From positions 18,122,001-18,186,000 of the forward strand of contig OX327712.1 in assembly GCA_946807835.1 (NCBI GenBank): a stretch of DNA of 64,000 nucleotides, written 5' to 3'. A model generated the notes under the pieces. It did not search any database. It saw only the letters and a list, made by a program, of their open reading frames with translations, and was not told where the DNA came from. Position 1 is the first letter of the stretch, and every line of letters begins with the position of its first letter. This DNA comes from Ailanthus altissimus. Taxonomy: Eukaryota; Streptophyta; Magnoliopsida; Sapindales; Simaroubaceae. This document shows, one piece after another, positions 10,574 through 21,312 of the stretch. A program made the translations under genes and the position numbers.

Positions 10574-13540
10574 AATGAGTTTCCTCACTATACTTTAGTT
10601 ATTGCAATAACTAATATCCATAATTGGTAATATTGACATAGCATGCAGAAAATCTTAGTATTTCACATAAAGTTTATGTGTGTGTGTGTATATACATGTT
10701 ACGAGAAGATTCAAAGAATATTATTCTTGTTGAAAGATGTTATAATTTACTTAATTTTTTTTACAATTTAAAATTATGTGCAAAATAATAGTCTCAAAAT
10801 TTTTCAAAATATAAGGGTTTTCAAATATATATATTAGTTAACATTTTTTTAAACAAAATTACATGAGAAATTGATGGATGATAAGTGAAAAGAAGAATAA
10901 AAGTGTTAATGTTTCTTCTTTCATAGTTTTTTTAAAAATTAAGGATTCTTATATTGTATATAATAATTGTCCAAGCTAACGCTTTTCATTGATGAAAGAA
11001 TTTTATTTGAAATTCAGAAAGCTTAAGGATAAAGTTTCCAAAACCAATTCAAAATTGAATGTATGTAACCAGTTGAAATGTTTCATTTAGTATGATATAT
11101 AAAATAATAATTATATAAAAACCCCATAAATAAAAGATTTACGAGGAAATTCATAAATATAACTTAAAAAAAAGTATTATAAAATTATTGATGGGAATGT
11201 GATTAAACCCATTTGTGTTCATTTTGAACACAAAACTAGTATAATAACAAAAAGTGAAACGATCATTATAATATCGAGACCTCTTCTTGTTTATAAAAAA
11301 ATATGTAAAACACAAGTCTATAACTATTATGCGGAAAGGAAAAAGAGTGCTATTTAGCGCATTTACATTTACAAAAATGATCTTTAGATTTGACCCACTA
11401 ATCCGCAGTAGGAGAATCAGCAACTTGCGTAGTCTTACAGAGTATCTTTCTTGGTCAACAATGACTCTGTGCAGTGTGGACCTAGGCACAAATTCAAAGC
11501 CAACAAAGTGTAAGAGTGAGATTAAATATTAATAACCAAAACAAAAAAAAAACATGTCAATATTTATTTTATATATATATATGTAGTTTCAATTTAATGA
11601 TTAAGATAGGAATAAGTATTAAATTGTGAATTTAAGTCACATTTGTAGTAATGACTAATAGTAAATAGTTTGTGGTATTATAAAATTATTGATAGGAATG
11701 TGATTAAACCCATTTGTATGTAAAATAGAATTATATAAAACCCTAAAAGTAAAAACTTTTCGAGGAAAATCATAAATAAAAGATTTTTTTTAAAAAAATA
11801 TTATTAAATTATTGAGGAAGATGTGCTTAAACTCACAAAGGAGTCACTTAAGAAAGTAACCCAACTTTTGTGGTTGTTGACCTCATGAGAGAAGTTCAAT
11901 AGGTAAGAACAATTCATACTGCGTGACTTATTTAGTACTTATATTATAGACATATCCTAGAGGAGATATGCTTTCGCTTATAAGTTGTATAAGTCGAGAT
12001 AAGAATATTCTTGCAAAGCATAGGTCATATATACCATTGGATGACTAACCTATGTGAGAGTAATTGTAGGGCCGCGACTATGGGAATTAGTGCATGAATG
12101 ATTTAAAAAAAATTTATATTTATTTTAATTTAGCTTAAAAATACTTTAATCTCAAATTTTCTATGGATGCTTTCTGTTAACATCAGTAAATCTTTTATTT
12201 TGTATCTTCCACCAATGGACTACTCATGTGGGTGAGTTGATAAATTGCAGAAGGTCTAAATTTTGTTCTCTTTGAAAAAAACAATTTAGCTAAAAAAAAA
12301 TACTAATAAATGAGTTTCCTCACTATGCTTTAGTTATTGCAATAACTAATATCCATAATCGGTAATATTGACATAGCATGCAAAAAATCTTAGTGTTTCA
12401 CATAAAGTTTATGTGTGTGTGTGTATACATGTACGAGAAGATTCAAAGAATATTATTCTTGTTGAAAGATGTTATAATTTAATTAATTTTTTTTACAATT
12501 TAAAATTATGTGCAAAATAATAGTCTTAAATTTTTTCAAAATATAAGGGTTTTCAAATATATATATTAGTTAACATTTTTTTTAAACAAAATTACAAGAG
12601 AAATTGATGAATGATGAGTGAAAAGAAGAATAAAAGTGTTATTATTTCTTCTTTCATAATTTTTTTAGAAATGAAAGATTCTTATGTTGTATATAATAAT
12701 TGTCCAAGCTAATGCTTTTCATTGATGAAAGAATTTTATTTGGAATTCAGAAAGCTCAAGGACAAAGTTTTCAAAACCAATTCAAATTGGATGTATGTAA
12801 CCAGGTGAAATGTTTCATTTAGTATGATATATAAAATGATAATTATATAAAACCCCATAAATAAAAGATTTTTGAGAAAAATCATAAATATAACTTTAAG
12901 AAAAGTATTATAAAATTATTGATGGGAATGTGATTAAACCCATTTGTATATAAAATGGAATTATATAAAATCCCAAAAGTAAAAACCTTTTGAGGAAAAT
13001 CATAAATAAAAGATTTTTTTAAAAACAATACTATTAAATTATCGAGGAAGATGTGCTTAAACTCACAAAGAAGTCATCGAAGAAAGTAACCGAACTTTTG
13101 TGGTTGTTGACCCCATGAAAGAAGTTCAATAAGTAAGAACAATTCATACTGCGTGACTTATTTAACACTTATATTATAGACATATCCTAGATGAGATATG
13201 CTTTTGTTCATAAATTGTATGACTCGAGATAAGAATATTCTTGCAAGGTATAGGTCATATATACCATTGGATGACTCACCTATGTGAGAGTAGTTGTAGG
13301 GCCGCGACTATAGGAGTTAGTGCAGGAATGATTTTAAAAAATGTTATATTTATTTTAATTTAGCTTAAAAATACTTTAATCGCAAATTTTCTATGGATGC
13401 TTTCTGTTAACATCAGTAAATCTTTTATTTTGTATCTTCCACCAATGGACTACTCATGTGGGTGAGTTGATAATTGCAGAAGATCTAAATTTTGTTCTCT
13501 TTGAAAAAAAAATTTAGCTCAAAAGAAACACTAATAAAGA
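10574..13540. repeat. Large diverged tandem duplication (about 1.2 kb unit)
   Basis: Copy A (10574 to about 12309) and copy B (about 12310-13540) align over their whole length. Both start GAGTTTCCTCACTAT and include TTATTGCAATAACTAATATC, TGTGTGTGTGTATA, ATGTATGTAACCAG and GTAGGGCCGCGACTAT. Divergence is a few percent with small indels. Copy A carries about 500 extra bp (about 11215-11675), flanked by a repeated block with GGGAATGTGATTAAACCCAT (at about 11172 and 11676) that occurs once in copy B. No gene is recognised in it. The CACCTATGTGAGAG-like and GGGCCGCGACTAT motifs suggest an old transposon terminal region. Confidence 0.85.
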
Positions 13541-15173
13541 ATACACAAAAGTAGTTCTAAAACTATTTTTTATAGTATAAGAATCCTTATTTTATCCAAA
13601 CTCTTAATCTTAATAGGATTGTGATAAAATAATATCTTTATATTATTTTAATTTAGATAATTAAAAGGATAAATATAATATCTAATATTATATTTAATTA
13701 AATAATTTAGATAATTCATAATTATTTAATAATCTAATTTAAATAAATAATCTAATTATTCATTTAATTCTATAACTATTATGGATTGAGCAAATAATTG
13801 ATTAAGCCCGACAAGTTTATTCAAATTAAACCTGGGCTAATAAAATTAATATTGGTCCTAATAAGTTTAATCAAATTAAACTTGGGTTAATAAATATTTT
13901 AGATCCTACAATTAATTCGATAGTTTATTTTAGTGTTTATGGAGCCAGTATGAGGATTTGATAGATCTACAAAAGTAAGCTTCAATAAATTAAATCATTT
14001 GATTAAACTCTTTAATCAATATAATTTTATTTATTAACTTTATATTACTCCACTGAAAATATAAAATTGAACTCTTAATATTACAGATAAATTATAAAAA
14101 CAAAAATTGTCTTTATTCATTGAATAAGCATTTTATATAAATCAATTCTCCACAAGTGTTCATAATTATAGCTAAGTTGAGTATCCGTTAATCTCTTTAA
14201 TTACATTTTTATCCTTGATCCACATTGATATTCTTTTGAACATTTAATTTGTAAAATTCATAAATTTATTATTTTCTTTAAGTTTTAAAGAAAACTGAGT
14301 GCTTATTATGTTTAAGACCATAATCAATTATTAAGGGAACAACTTATCTAACATCTTTTCAAAATGAGTGAATTTCGTATCTGTGAAAAATATTCTCAGC
14401 CATCCATTTTGTTATATTTATAAAATACTTAGTAATTGACTTAAAATCTTTTAAAGTCTTTCTCTTATAAATTAATAAACATAACTCAATGCATAAGATT
14501 TCATTAATTACTTAAGATTAAAATTAATCTATATATAATTATAATGTGATAAAATAAATTCTCTTTATTAACGGAGATTAATAGAGAATTAATTTTATCG
14601 TGGTCCAGTCCTATTTAATCAATATTATACAAAGCGCCTCTATTTTTTATGTCAATACATAGAATGATCCGGATAAGACCATGATATACAATATACAAAT
14701 GGACCGCACTTATAGTTTATCAAAATAAAGTTTTCGTCTTCATTCAAACTAAGGATAAGTTTAGATTATTATATTTAAACTTATAACTATTATATACTAA
14801 GTTTAAGATTAAATATAATAATAAAAGAATTTCATGATATTTGAAAAAAAAGTAATCAAAATTGCAAACATAATATTAAATGAATAACCTCTATTATTTA
14901 TTTTCAGCAGTATTTAAATACAAATAATCATGCTTTTAGGACACACATCTAACAAGTAGGTTGTTCTCTAGAACTTTCACTAGAATCAAAAAAGAGTGCA
15001 GGCCATTAGTGTTCCACCTTGTAAAACCAAGTTTTCTATTATGTGTGTTATAATTGAAGTTTAATAACGGGGCCTAGTTCAAGATATAGTTCACTTAGGT
15101 TCCTCAAATAGATTCTATAGCACTAAATATAGGTTTGAGCTTAAAAGGCACCTATACTTACTACATAACAGAA
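13541..15173. other. AT-rich region, probable old transposon sequence
   Basis: No coding frame is visible. It contains short imperfect direct repeats (for example GTTTAATCAAATTAAACTTGG-like blocks near 13815 and 13870). Near 14934 a block CTTTTAGGACACACATCTAACA resembles the end of a copia LTR, but no matching start or target duplication was found. The origin is left open. Confidence 0.4.
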
Positions 15174-15963
15174 TGTTGCTCCAATATATTTTTTTATTAT
15201 TGATTGTGCATTATATATATTTTTTATATATATTAAGATTTATATGTATATATAAAAGTTTTCAAATCTTTTGTGGGAGACTATTGAAGAAAAGTTTTTA
15301 AAAATATTTTATAAATTACATAATTCACATATAGTAATTAGTAATAAAGTATTATCATTACATATGGTTATAATATTTTTAATTAACCTTAATTATCATT
15401 ATTATTTTGGAGTTATATATATTAAATATTAAAGAGTTACAAATATTTATATATTATTATTATGAGAATAATATTTATGTACTTTTGTTATATGGAGTTA
15501 TTATATATTAAATTACTTTTATTAATTCTTGAGTTATTATTTAGACTACCTACCACTATATAAAAGGAGTGTGAGTGAAGAAGAGAAAAGAAAAGAAAGT
15601 ATTCTATGTATATGTATACCTTTAAAAGATATAGTTTTCATTTTGTGTTTTGAGCAACTTTGACAATGAAAACTTGGTATGATCTTTCGATGATCGTACT
15701 CATCGATGAGAGTAGTTAGAGCATAGGGTTGAATCTTAAAGTCATATAAATCCGTCACTACTCGCACGATGGCATAACTATTTGGCTTTAAGACAATATT
15801 CTATGATATGCCTCTTTATGCTCAAGGCCAAATTCCATCTTTCCTTAATCTTTCTCTATATTTAATTTTTATTTTACTTGTTAATAATTTCTACCTTGCA
15901 AATATTTAACAGTATATGTTTTAATATATGGTTGAATAATGTTAAAATAATTTTTTTCCAACA
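15174..15963 (+). mobile_element. Probable solo or relic LTR, second family
   Basis: Proposed ends are TGTTGCTCC (15174) and TTCCAACA (15963). It has a TATA box (CTATATAAAAGG, about 15558) and a downstream part homologous to 1464-1831. The flanking pentamers (CAGAA and CTAGC) do not match, so the exact ends, or its status as a single insertion, are unproven. No PBS or polypurine tract was found beside it. Confidence 0.55.
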
Positions 15964-16012
15964 CTAGCCGATAAGTATATAAAACACAAATGTACGTGGA
16001 TATGAATTGGTC

Positions 16013-16874
16013 CTGTTGAAGAAAATATCATTCTCTTTATGAAATTAGGTTAAGCGAAGAACCCTAACAAAGATCAACCTTGAACCCTAATCCTTCACAC
16101 AGTAGAATAATATGATGGTAAGCAAAAATAACAAGAATATAAAGTAAATAATAAAGAGCACAATATAATCACTTAGGTGGTTCGACCAATTGCCTATATT
16201 TACAGTGGATTCAAGAATCATAGCCTCTCTTATTAACTCTCTAGAAAACTTATAAGAAAACACAATGAAAAACACTCAAAATGATATAATTAATGGCGTA
16301 CCTATGTTCTCCTAAGAATAATGAACACTCAAACAACGGTTGCACTCTAGCACACTCAAGCACTCAGTGCTTACCTAGTTCTTCTCTCTCTTTGAGTCTC
16401 TTTTAATGCTTGATGATTACTTTAAAGGGTTTACAAAAATGTATATAAAAGTTATTTCTTGCCTACTAACCCTAAACCTAATTGGAATAAGAGTTCACGT
16501 GTTTTAGGAGTCTAAAACCCCTAAAATTTAGAAATTCAAAGTTGTCTTAAAACTATTCGGGTTTGGCGTTGTGGCCGGCGCTGCCTTTACTGTCTTGGGC
16601 GCTACAGCCTCAACCATGGACATCAGTCTCATATTTTTCTCACCTTATTTCATTTTTCCAAGTCTTGTTTCACTTCTACCTTGCACGTCCTATGTGTCAT
16701 AGACTTCTTATAACTCTCTTCTTTGATATTTTTCACAATTCTTACCCATATAAGATTGTTGAATCCTTAAATTCTAATAGGTCCTTAATCTTTATCTTTC
16801 TATGAAGGCAGAGGCTTCCTTAGTCTTACTTTCTAGATATTGATTATTTGACTGTTACTTTTTGTTCCTATTAC
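16013..16874 (-). mobile_element. Decayed copia LTR-like fragment
   Basis: On the minus strand it holds the copia R/U5 block seen in the left-edge LTR: AGTGGATTC-like, TTGCC, then the GTGGTTCG block, read on + as GGTGGTTCGACCAATTGCC (16176-16194). It also holds a decayed version of the GC-rich palindromic block (16561-16620). Proposed ends are TGTTGAAG (about 16014) and CCTATTACA (16874), without a matching target duplication. The 80-codon open frame inside it is not a gene. Confidence 0.45.
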
Positions 16875-17242
16875 ATGCAAAGAGTGATAAATAGTAAGTA
16901 TAAGCAAATCTAAGAGAAGCTTAAAACAATGCATACTACAAAGTTTACAAGAAAAAAATAAACAAAATCAAGACAAAAAGGGATGTACATTGGATGAAAG
17001 AAATTAAACTAAAAAACATTTACAAGAAAACACAAACAAAATAAAAACCAAACATTTTGTTCGAGACATGAAATGATCTTAGATTCTTGTAAGTGCAAAA
17101 TACAACTCATTATCATTATTCCCTACTCTAAACGAATATAGTTGCACTGTAAATCCAATTGCAAAAGAATTATCCTCGTTCTTAACAATAGATCTATGTT
17201 AAGCCCCTATCAAATTATAACTAAATATATTGCCCATTGACT

Positions 17243-18791
17243 TGTAGAGATTTAGAGAGAAGAAAAAATATTGCATTACTTATTGTATTCTCATTGATGA
17301 GTATTTGAGTATTTATAGAGTTACAATAAAACCAAAATAAGAAAAAGGTAAACTTAAAAGAGAAAAAAATCTAATAAAAATAAACTAAAACGGGAAAAAT
17401 AAATCTAATGGGAATAAATTAAAATAGAAAAAAGATAAACCTGAAAAAGAGAAATATACCTAATAGATTGAAAAGCCAAAAAGTGTAATTCATAAAACAA
17501 ATAAATTTAAATTAAACTAAATTTCTTAATTTTCTTTATCATGCCACTGCAATATAGAGTCTTGAGAGGAGAGTCCAATCTTATTTGTAAAAAAGAGGAA
17601 GTCTGAGGGGAGAGTTCAATCTTGTTTTTTAAGAGGAGAAATTGAGTGCGCAAAAGAAGCCGTCTTGTTGAGAGAAGAAATATTGAATAGTAACTAAAAG
17701 AAATTGAAGAATTTAGTATAATTAGTGATTCTTCTTTATTAAATAGTAACCTAGAAAAAATCATTAAATAATAACAAAACAAATAAAGATGGGAAAGGAA
17801 GTCCGAGATTAGCTTAAGTTATTGAGCTTGAAAGATTTTAAAACTAGAAAAATAATAAGGAAGTAATAGAAGAAAAAGTTTTTTTAGAATTGAAGAGAGA
17901 ACTTTTAAAATAAAATAGAAAAGTAAACATTCCATTTAGGAATAGATTGAGAGAAATAGTTTATAAAAGTTTAATTTAATCGCATAATAAAATAGAAAGA
18001 AAGAGAGATAGTTTATAGGAGTTTAATCTTATAACAGAATAGAAAGGGGGAGATAGAGTTTATAGTAGTTTGATCATATAATAGAATAGAAGTAACGTAC
18101 AAAGACAGAGAGAAAATGTATGATTTTTTTCTTTGGGAGAGAATTGTTAGTATTAAGGATGATAAATAGTTTATTAAGTTCCAAGGTAAGAGGGTATTGT
18201 TCATGGTTACTGGCAGCATACTATTCATACTCACGAACACTGTTCATGTGCACTGTTTGGGGGTACTGTTTATAGTTACTATTTATGCACCCTATTTGCA
18301 TGAGGAAGAAACTTATTGATCAAGGGGAATTGAATATGGTATTAAGAAATTGACTAATGTTTAAATTTTAAAAAAGAAGAGAAAAAAAAAAAGAAATGAA
18401 AGAATTGATCATGAACTTATTTGGTTGTTGCGCAACAACCCTTATTTCACCACTGTGCAATGGCTTGGTGGAGACAAACGATTAACCTAGGATTAGCTTT
18501 GATACTATGTAAAGATTTAAAAAAAAAAGGAAAAATATTGCATTGCTTGTTATATTCTCATTTATAAAAGTTTGAGTATTTATAGAGTTTACAATAAATC
18601 AAAATGGGAAAAAAGTAAATGTAAAAGAGAAATAAACCAAAATAGAATAAATAAACCTAATAAGAATAAATTAAAATAGAAAAAAAATAAATCTAAAAAG
18701 AGAAATAGACCTAATAAATTGAGAAGTCAAAAGGGTAATTCTTAAAATAAATAAATTTAAATTAAATTAAATATCTTGATTTTCTTTATCA
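17243..18791 (-). mobile_element. Small non-autonomous LTR retroelement inside B3 pseudogene 1
   Basis: Two direct repeats of about 290 bp, 17243-17541 and 18508-18791, both read TGTARAGATTTA at one end and TTTTCTTTATCA at the other. They bound about 970 bp of non-coding DNA. Just inside the right repeat is TTTGATACTA (18499-18507), a decayed tRNA-Met primer site, so the element is on the minus strand and the right repeat is its 5' LTR. There is no gag or pol. Total length is 1.55 kb, longer than typical TRIMs but built like one. The flanking pentamers do not match, perhaps from decay. The B3 copy at 33640-35230 lacks this insert, which confirms both borders. Confidence 0.75.
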
Positions 18792-19245
18792 ACCTCATCA
18801 AATCCACATTTGTCACCCTGTCCTAGCATGGTTCAATCAATATAACTCTTACGGGTTGCTTTGCTTCAAGTCTTTACTTCTCGTGTGGCTCAAAACAATT
18901 ATTCATGATCTATTTTTCAGGTATCGATAAGCGATTATGTTGTTTGCTTAAATCACATGAAGTCATATCCTTTTTGTATCATAAGAACAACTTTTGTACC
19001 ACCTATCTTCTTGATCAAGTTCTTGAAACTCTCAGGCATTTCAGGGATTACTTGTGGAACATAGTTTAAAAGCAGATATGAAGAAAGATAAAGCACACTT
19101 GACATAAAGATAAAGCAGTAGTCAGTCTCTCTTTGATGTGATAGAGCAACACGGATTTAGTTTCTGTGAAAATAGAAACAGCAATGTAGGTCAAAATGAG
19201 TCTCCTTGGTCGCTTTCATCTGTGTCGTATCCGTGAGAGAGGAAC

Positions 19246-20352
19246 TTATGGAGTTTTTGTTCCCATGCATTGAATGAGGGCTCTGGCTGAGTGGAATGTA
19301 GGTCTACCATATCTTGATCTTCTCCAGGTAAGCTGGTCTGGATGTGGGATGTGCTGGCTTCCTCTTAGATTTTGGGTGTCGGTTGGATAAGGTTGGGAGT
19401 CTTGAAAGAGGGATAAGTCAAGATTGGGTTGGTGTTGGTCAGGTTCTGTCGGGACAACTGGCTGAGATTGAGTAGGTTCTGTCGGGACAGGTGGCTGAGA
19501 CCATTGGTGAAGGTTATCGATTTCTTGTCTATATCTGGCATAATAAGTCATGTTTGGGATATGGTGATGGAGGGTAGAGTAATTTGTATTTCTATGATGT
19601 GAAAGATGATGTTTTTGTCTTTGTTGGAATTTGAGTATATTGGCAAAATTCAGTTCTTCTGCAAAGTCATCTTCAACCTGCTCCCAAGGTGCAGCATCTT
19701 CTGGGGAGATCCAAACGGATGGAGGAATTATCTGGTTTTCTTGAGCAAGAATTCTTTCAAGTTCTCTCTTTTGCTGGATTACTTCTTCAGGCCAGAGCTT
19801 AATTGATCCCTTTAGTGAAAGGGTAAAGGTGAGGTAATCCTTGACAGTGGGGTAATAATGGATTTCATGATCTGAAACAATCATACCCTTTCGTTGGAGA
19901 AGTAAAACAGACCAAAGATGTTGTCTAGGGACTGCAGCATTTGTGTTGTTTGCAATCATGTGTTGAAATTTAGTTATCCACCATGTCTTTGGGTAAAACC
20001 ATTGGAGAAAAATCAGGGCTGGATGATCTTCATCACATTTTTCTAATTTTTGGAGGGTTCTAAGTAATGGGAATTCCATGGCGATTGTATACAGATCCAA
20101 TAGGTACCATAACAAGTAAAGGACAGGTTTGGACCATTGGGAAAATGGGAAAAAAGAGTGCAGGTGAAAGAAAGGGTATTCTAAGTTGAACAAAGGGCCA
20201 CCAAGAACTGTGAGACTGTGTTCTTGGACTGCTAAGATGGCGTAGTGTCTAATGAATTCTTTGGCACGGGAATGAAGTGTTCTGGTTCTGATTAGGTCTG
20301 GAAATTGTGGTGGAGAAAAAGGAACATGAGGAGTTATGATAATGGGATTCAT
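19246..20352 (-). CDS. Unrecognised 368-codon gene with its own TATA box
   Basis: I do not recognise this protein. It is uninterrupted, unlike all nearby sequence. The first 130 residues are rich in aromatic and hydrophobic residues (YPFFHLHSFFPFSQW, LYLLWYLLDLY) without a clear signal peptide. The middle has WFYPKTWW and a charged stretch. The C-terminal 130 residues are rich in His, Gln and Pro with a twice-repeated PVPTEPTQSQP-like unit and end in basic WRRSRYGRP. A TATA box lies 62 bp before the ATG. It sits inside the composite insert. Possible readings are a transposon accessory gene, a capsid- or movement-like gene of an endogenous pararetrovirus, or a captured host gene. None is shown by the sequence. 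Confidence 0.6.
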   Translation of the reverse strand: MNPIIITPHVPFSPPQFPDLIRTRTLHSRAKEFIRHYAILAVQEHSLTVLGGPLFNLEYPFFHLHSFFPFSQWSKPVLYLLWYLLDLYTIAMEFPLLRTLQKLEKCDEDHPALIFLQWFYPKTWWITKFQHMIANNTNAAVPRQHLWSVLLLQRKGMIVSDHEIHYYPTVKDYLTFTLSLKGSIKLWPEEVIQQKRELERILAQENQIIPPSVWISPEDAAPWEQVEDDFAEELNFANILKFQQRQKHHLSHHRNTNYSTLHHHIPNMTYYARYRQEIDNLHQWSQPPVPTEPTQSQPVVPTEPDQHQPNLDLSLFQDSQPYPTDTQNLRGSQHIPHPDQLTWRRSRYGRPTFHSARALIQCMGTKTP

Positions 20353-20414
20353 TATGAAGATGGTAAGAAGGTTGGTTTTATTTATTGCTAGAAAAGTGAT
20401 TATGAGGTTTAAGC

Positions 20415-20422
20415 TATTTATA
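20415..20422 (-). promoter_or_regulatory. TATA box of the 368-codon gene
   Basis: On the minus strand the sequence reads CTCTATAAATAGCTT, a textbook plant TATA context, 62 bp before the ATG at 20352. That would leave a leader of about 30 bp. Further upstream (about 20475-20485) is GTCATCCACGTAAAAGG, with an ACGT core. Confidence 0.6.
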
Positions 20423-21017
20423 GAGTTTTATGAAAGAAAATCAATAATCGTTTTGTCCTTTCCTTTTACGTGGATGACATTAAAGGAATAGTTAAAAGAA
20501 TTATATGTCATCGCAGTAATTGTGCTAGTGGAATCTTTTCTATTTGAAATCGAGCATATTAGAAAAAGCAGACATGTTAGTCTCAATGAGAAAATGATAT
20601 CCAATAAGGTGGACTATTTTTTTTTTAAGATTTAGAGTAAGAGATGTAATGTTGAGATCTATAGTTTAAGAATCAATTGAACTGAAGGTTTTCATTTTAT
20701 TTTATTGAAGTTGATTTTTGATCATTTAAGATAATGCCTTCAATATTCTGATTTGAATGACAACTTAGTTACGTAGAAATGCCACATTTTTAGAATGATA
20801 TCAAGGTAGTGAATGATATTATGACGTATGGGTATATGTTGAAGGAATTAAAATTTTCAGAGAAGTTAAGAATTTTATTTAAGAGATTAGTATGGGTATT
20901 CTACATCTATGTTATTCTTTAATGAATAAAAGGTGAAGTGTATAGATGCTCATTAAATATTGAGCGAATAAGAGAAAAGAATAAAAATATTTGTGTATAA
21001 TTTTATAAGTCTATAAT

Positions 21018-21269
21018 GTGTGTCATGTGTTTATTTTATGGATGAATGTTTCGTACCCCTCTCATAGGTTAAGCTATGAGCCACTTCAACTTAGGGATAA
21101 TCTCACTTATGAAGAAGTGCCCATTAGGATTTTGGACAATAAGGAGCAAATTCTTCGTACTAAGAAGATTGATTTGGTAAAGGTTTTATGGAGAAACCAT
21201 GCAGTTGAAGAGGCAACCTGGGAACGAGAAGAGAAAATGAGATCTAAGTATCCTCATCTATTTGCTTAA
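21018..21269 (+). pseudogene. Ty3/gypsy integrase C-terminus with chromodomain-like end
   Basis: The end of a chromovirus-type pol: SYEPLQLRDNLTYEE, then IRILDNKEQILRTKKI, then VKVLWRNHAVEEATWERE and a final YPHLFA. In intact elements the preceding residues read HNVFHVSMLR; here the DNA just upstream is decayed and no further pol is seen. This fragment therefore defines only the 3' end of a gypsy element of the Tekay/Del type. It is followed 29 bp later by the polypurine tract and LTR. Confidence 0.9.
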
Positions 21270-21298
21270 GTTATGAATTTCGAGGACGAAATTCTTAT

Positions 21299-21311
21299 AA
21301 GGAGGGGAGAA
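21299..21311 (+). other. Polypurine tract of the gypsy element
   Basis: AAGGAGGGGAGAA directly before the LTR start TGTAGTAACC. It is the primer for plus-strand synthesis and fixes the LTR 5' end. Confidence 0.85.
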
Positions 21312-21312
21312 T

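Noticed and set aside
15546..15767. 73-codon minus frame over the second-family LTR
   Set aside because: Lies inside an LTR-like repeat also found at 1464-1831, where the frame is not kept.
19246..20352. Calling the orphan gene a pararetroviral protein
   Set aside because: The TATA box and intact frame would fit, but no reverse transcriptase, primer site or known viral motif accompanies it, so the name is not justified.
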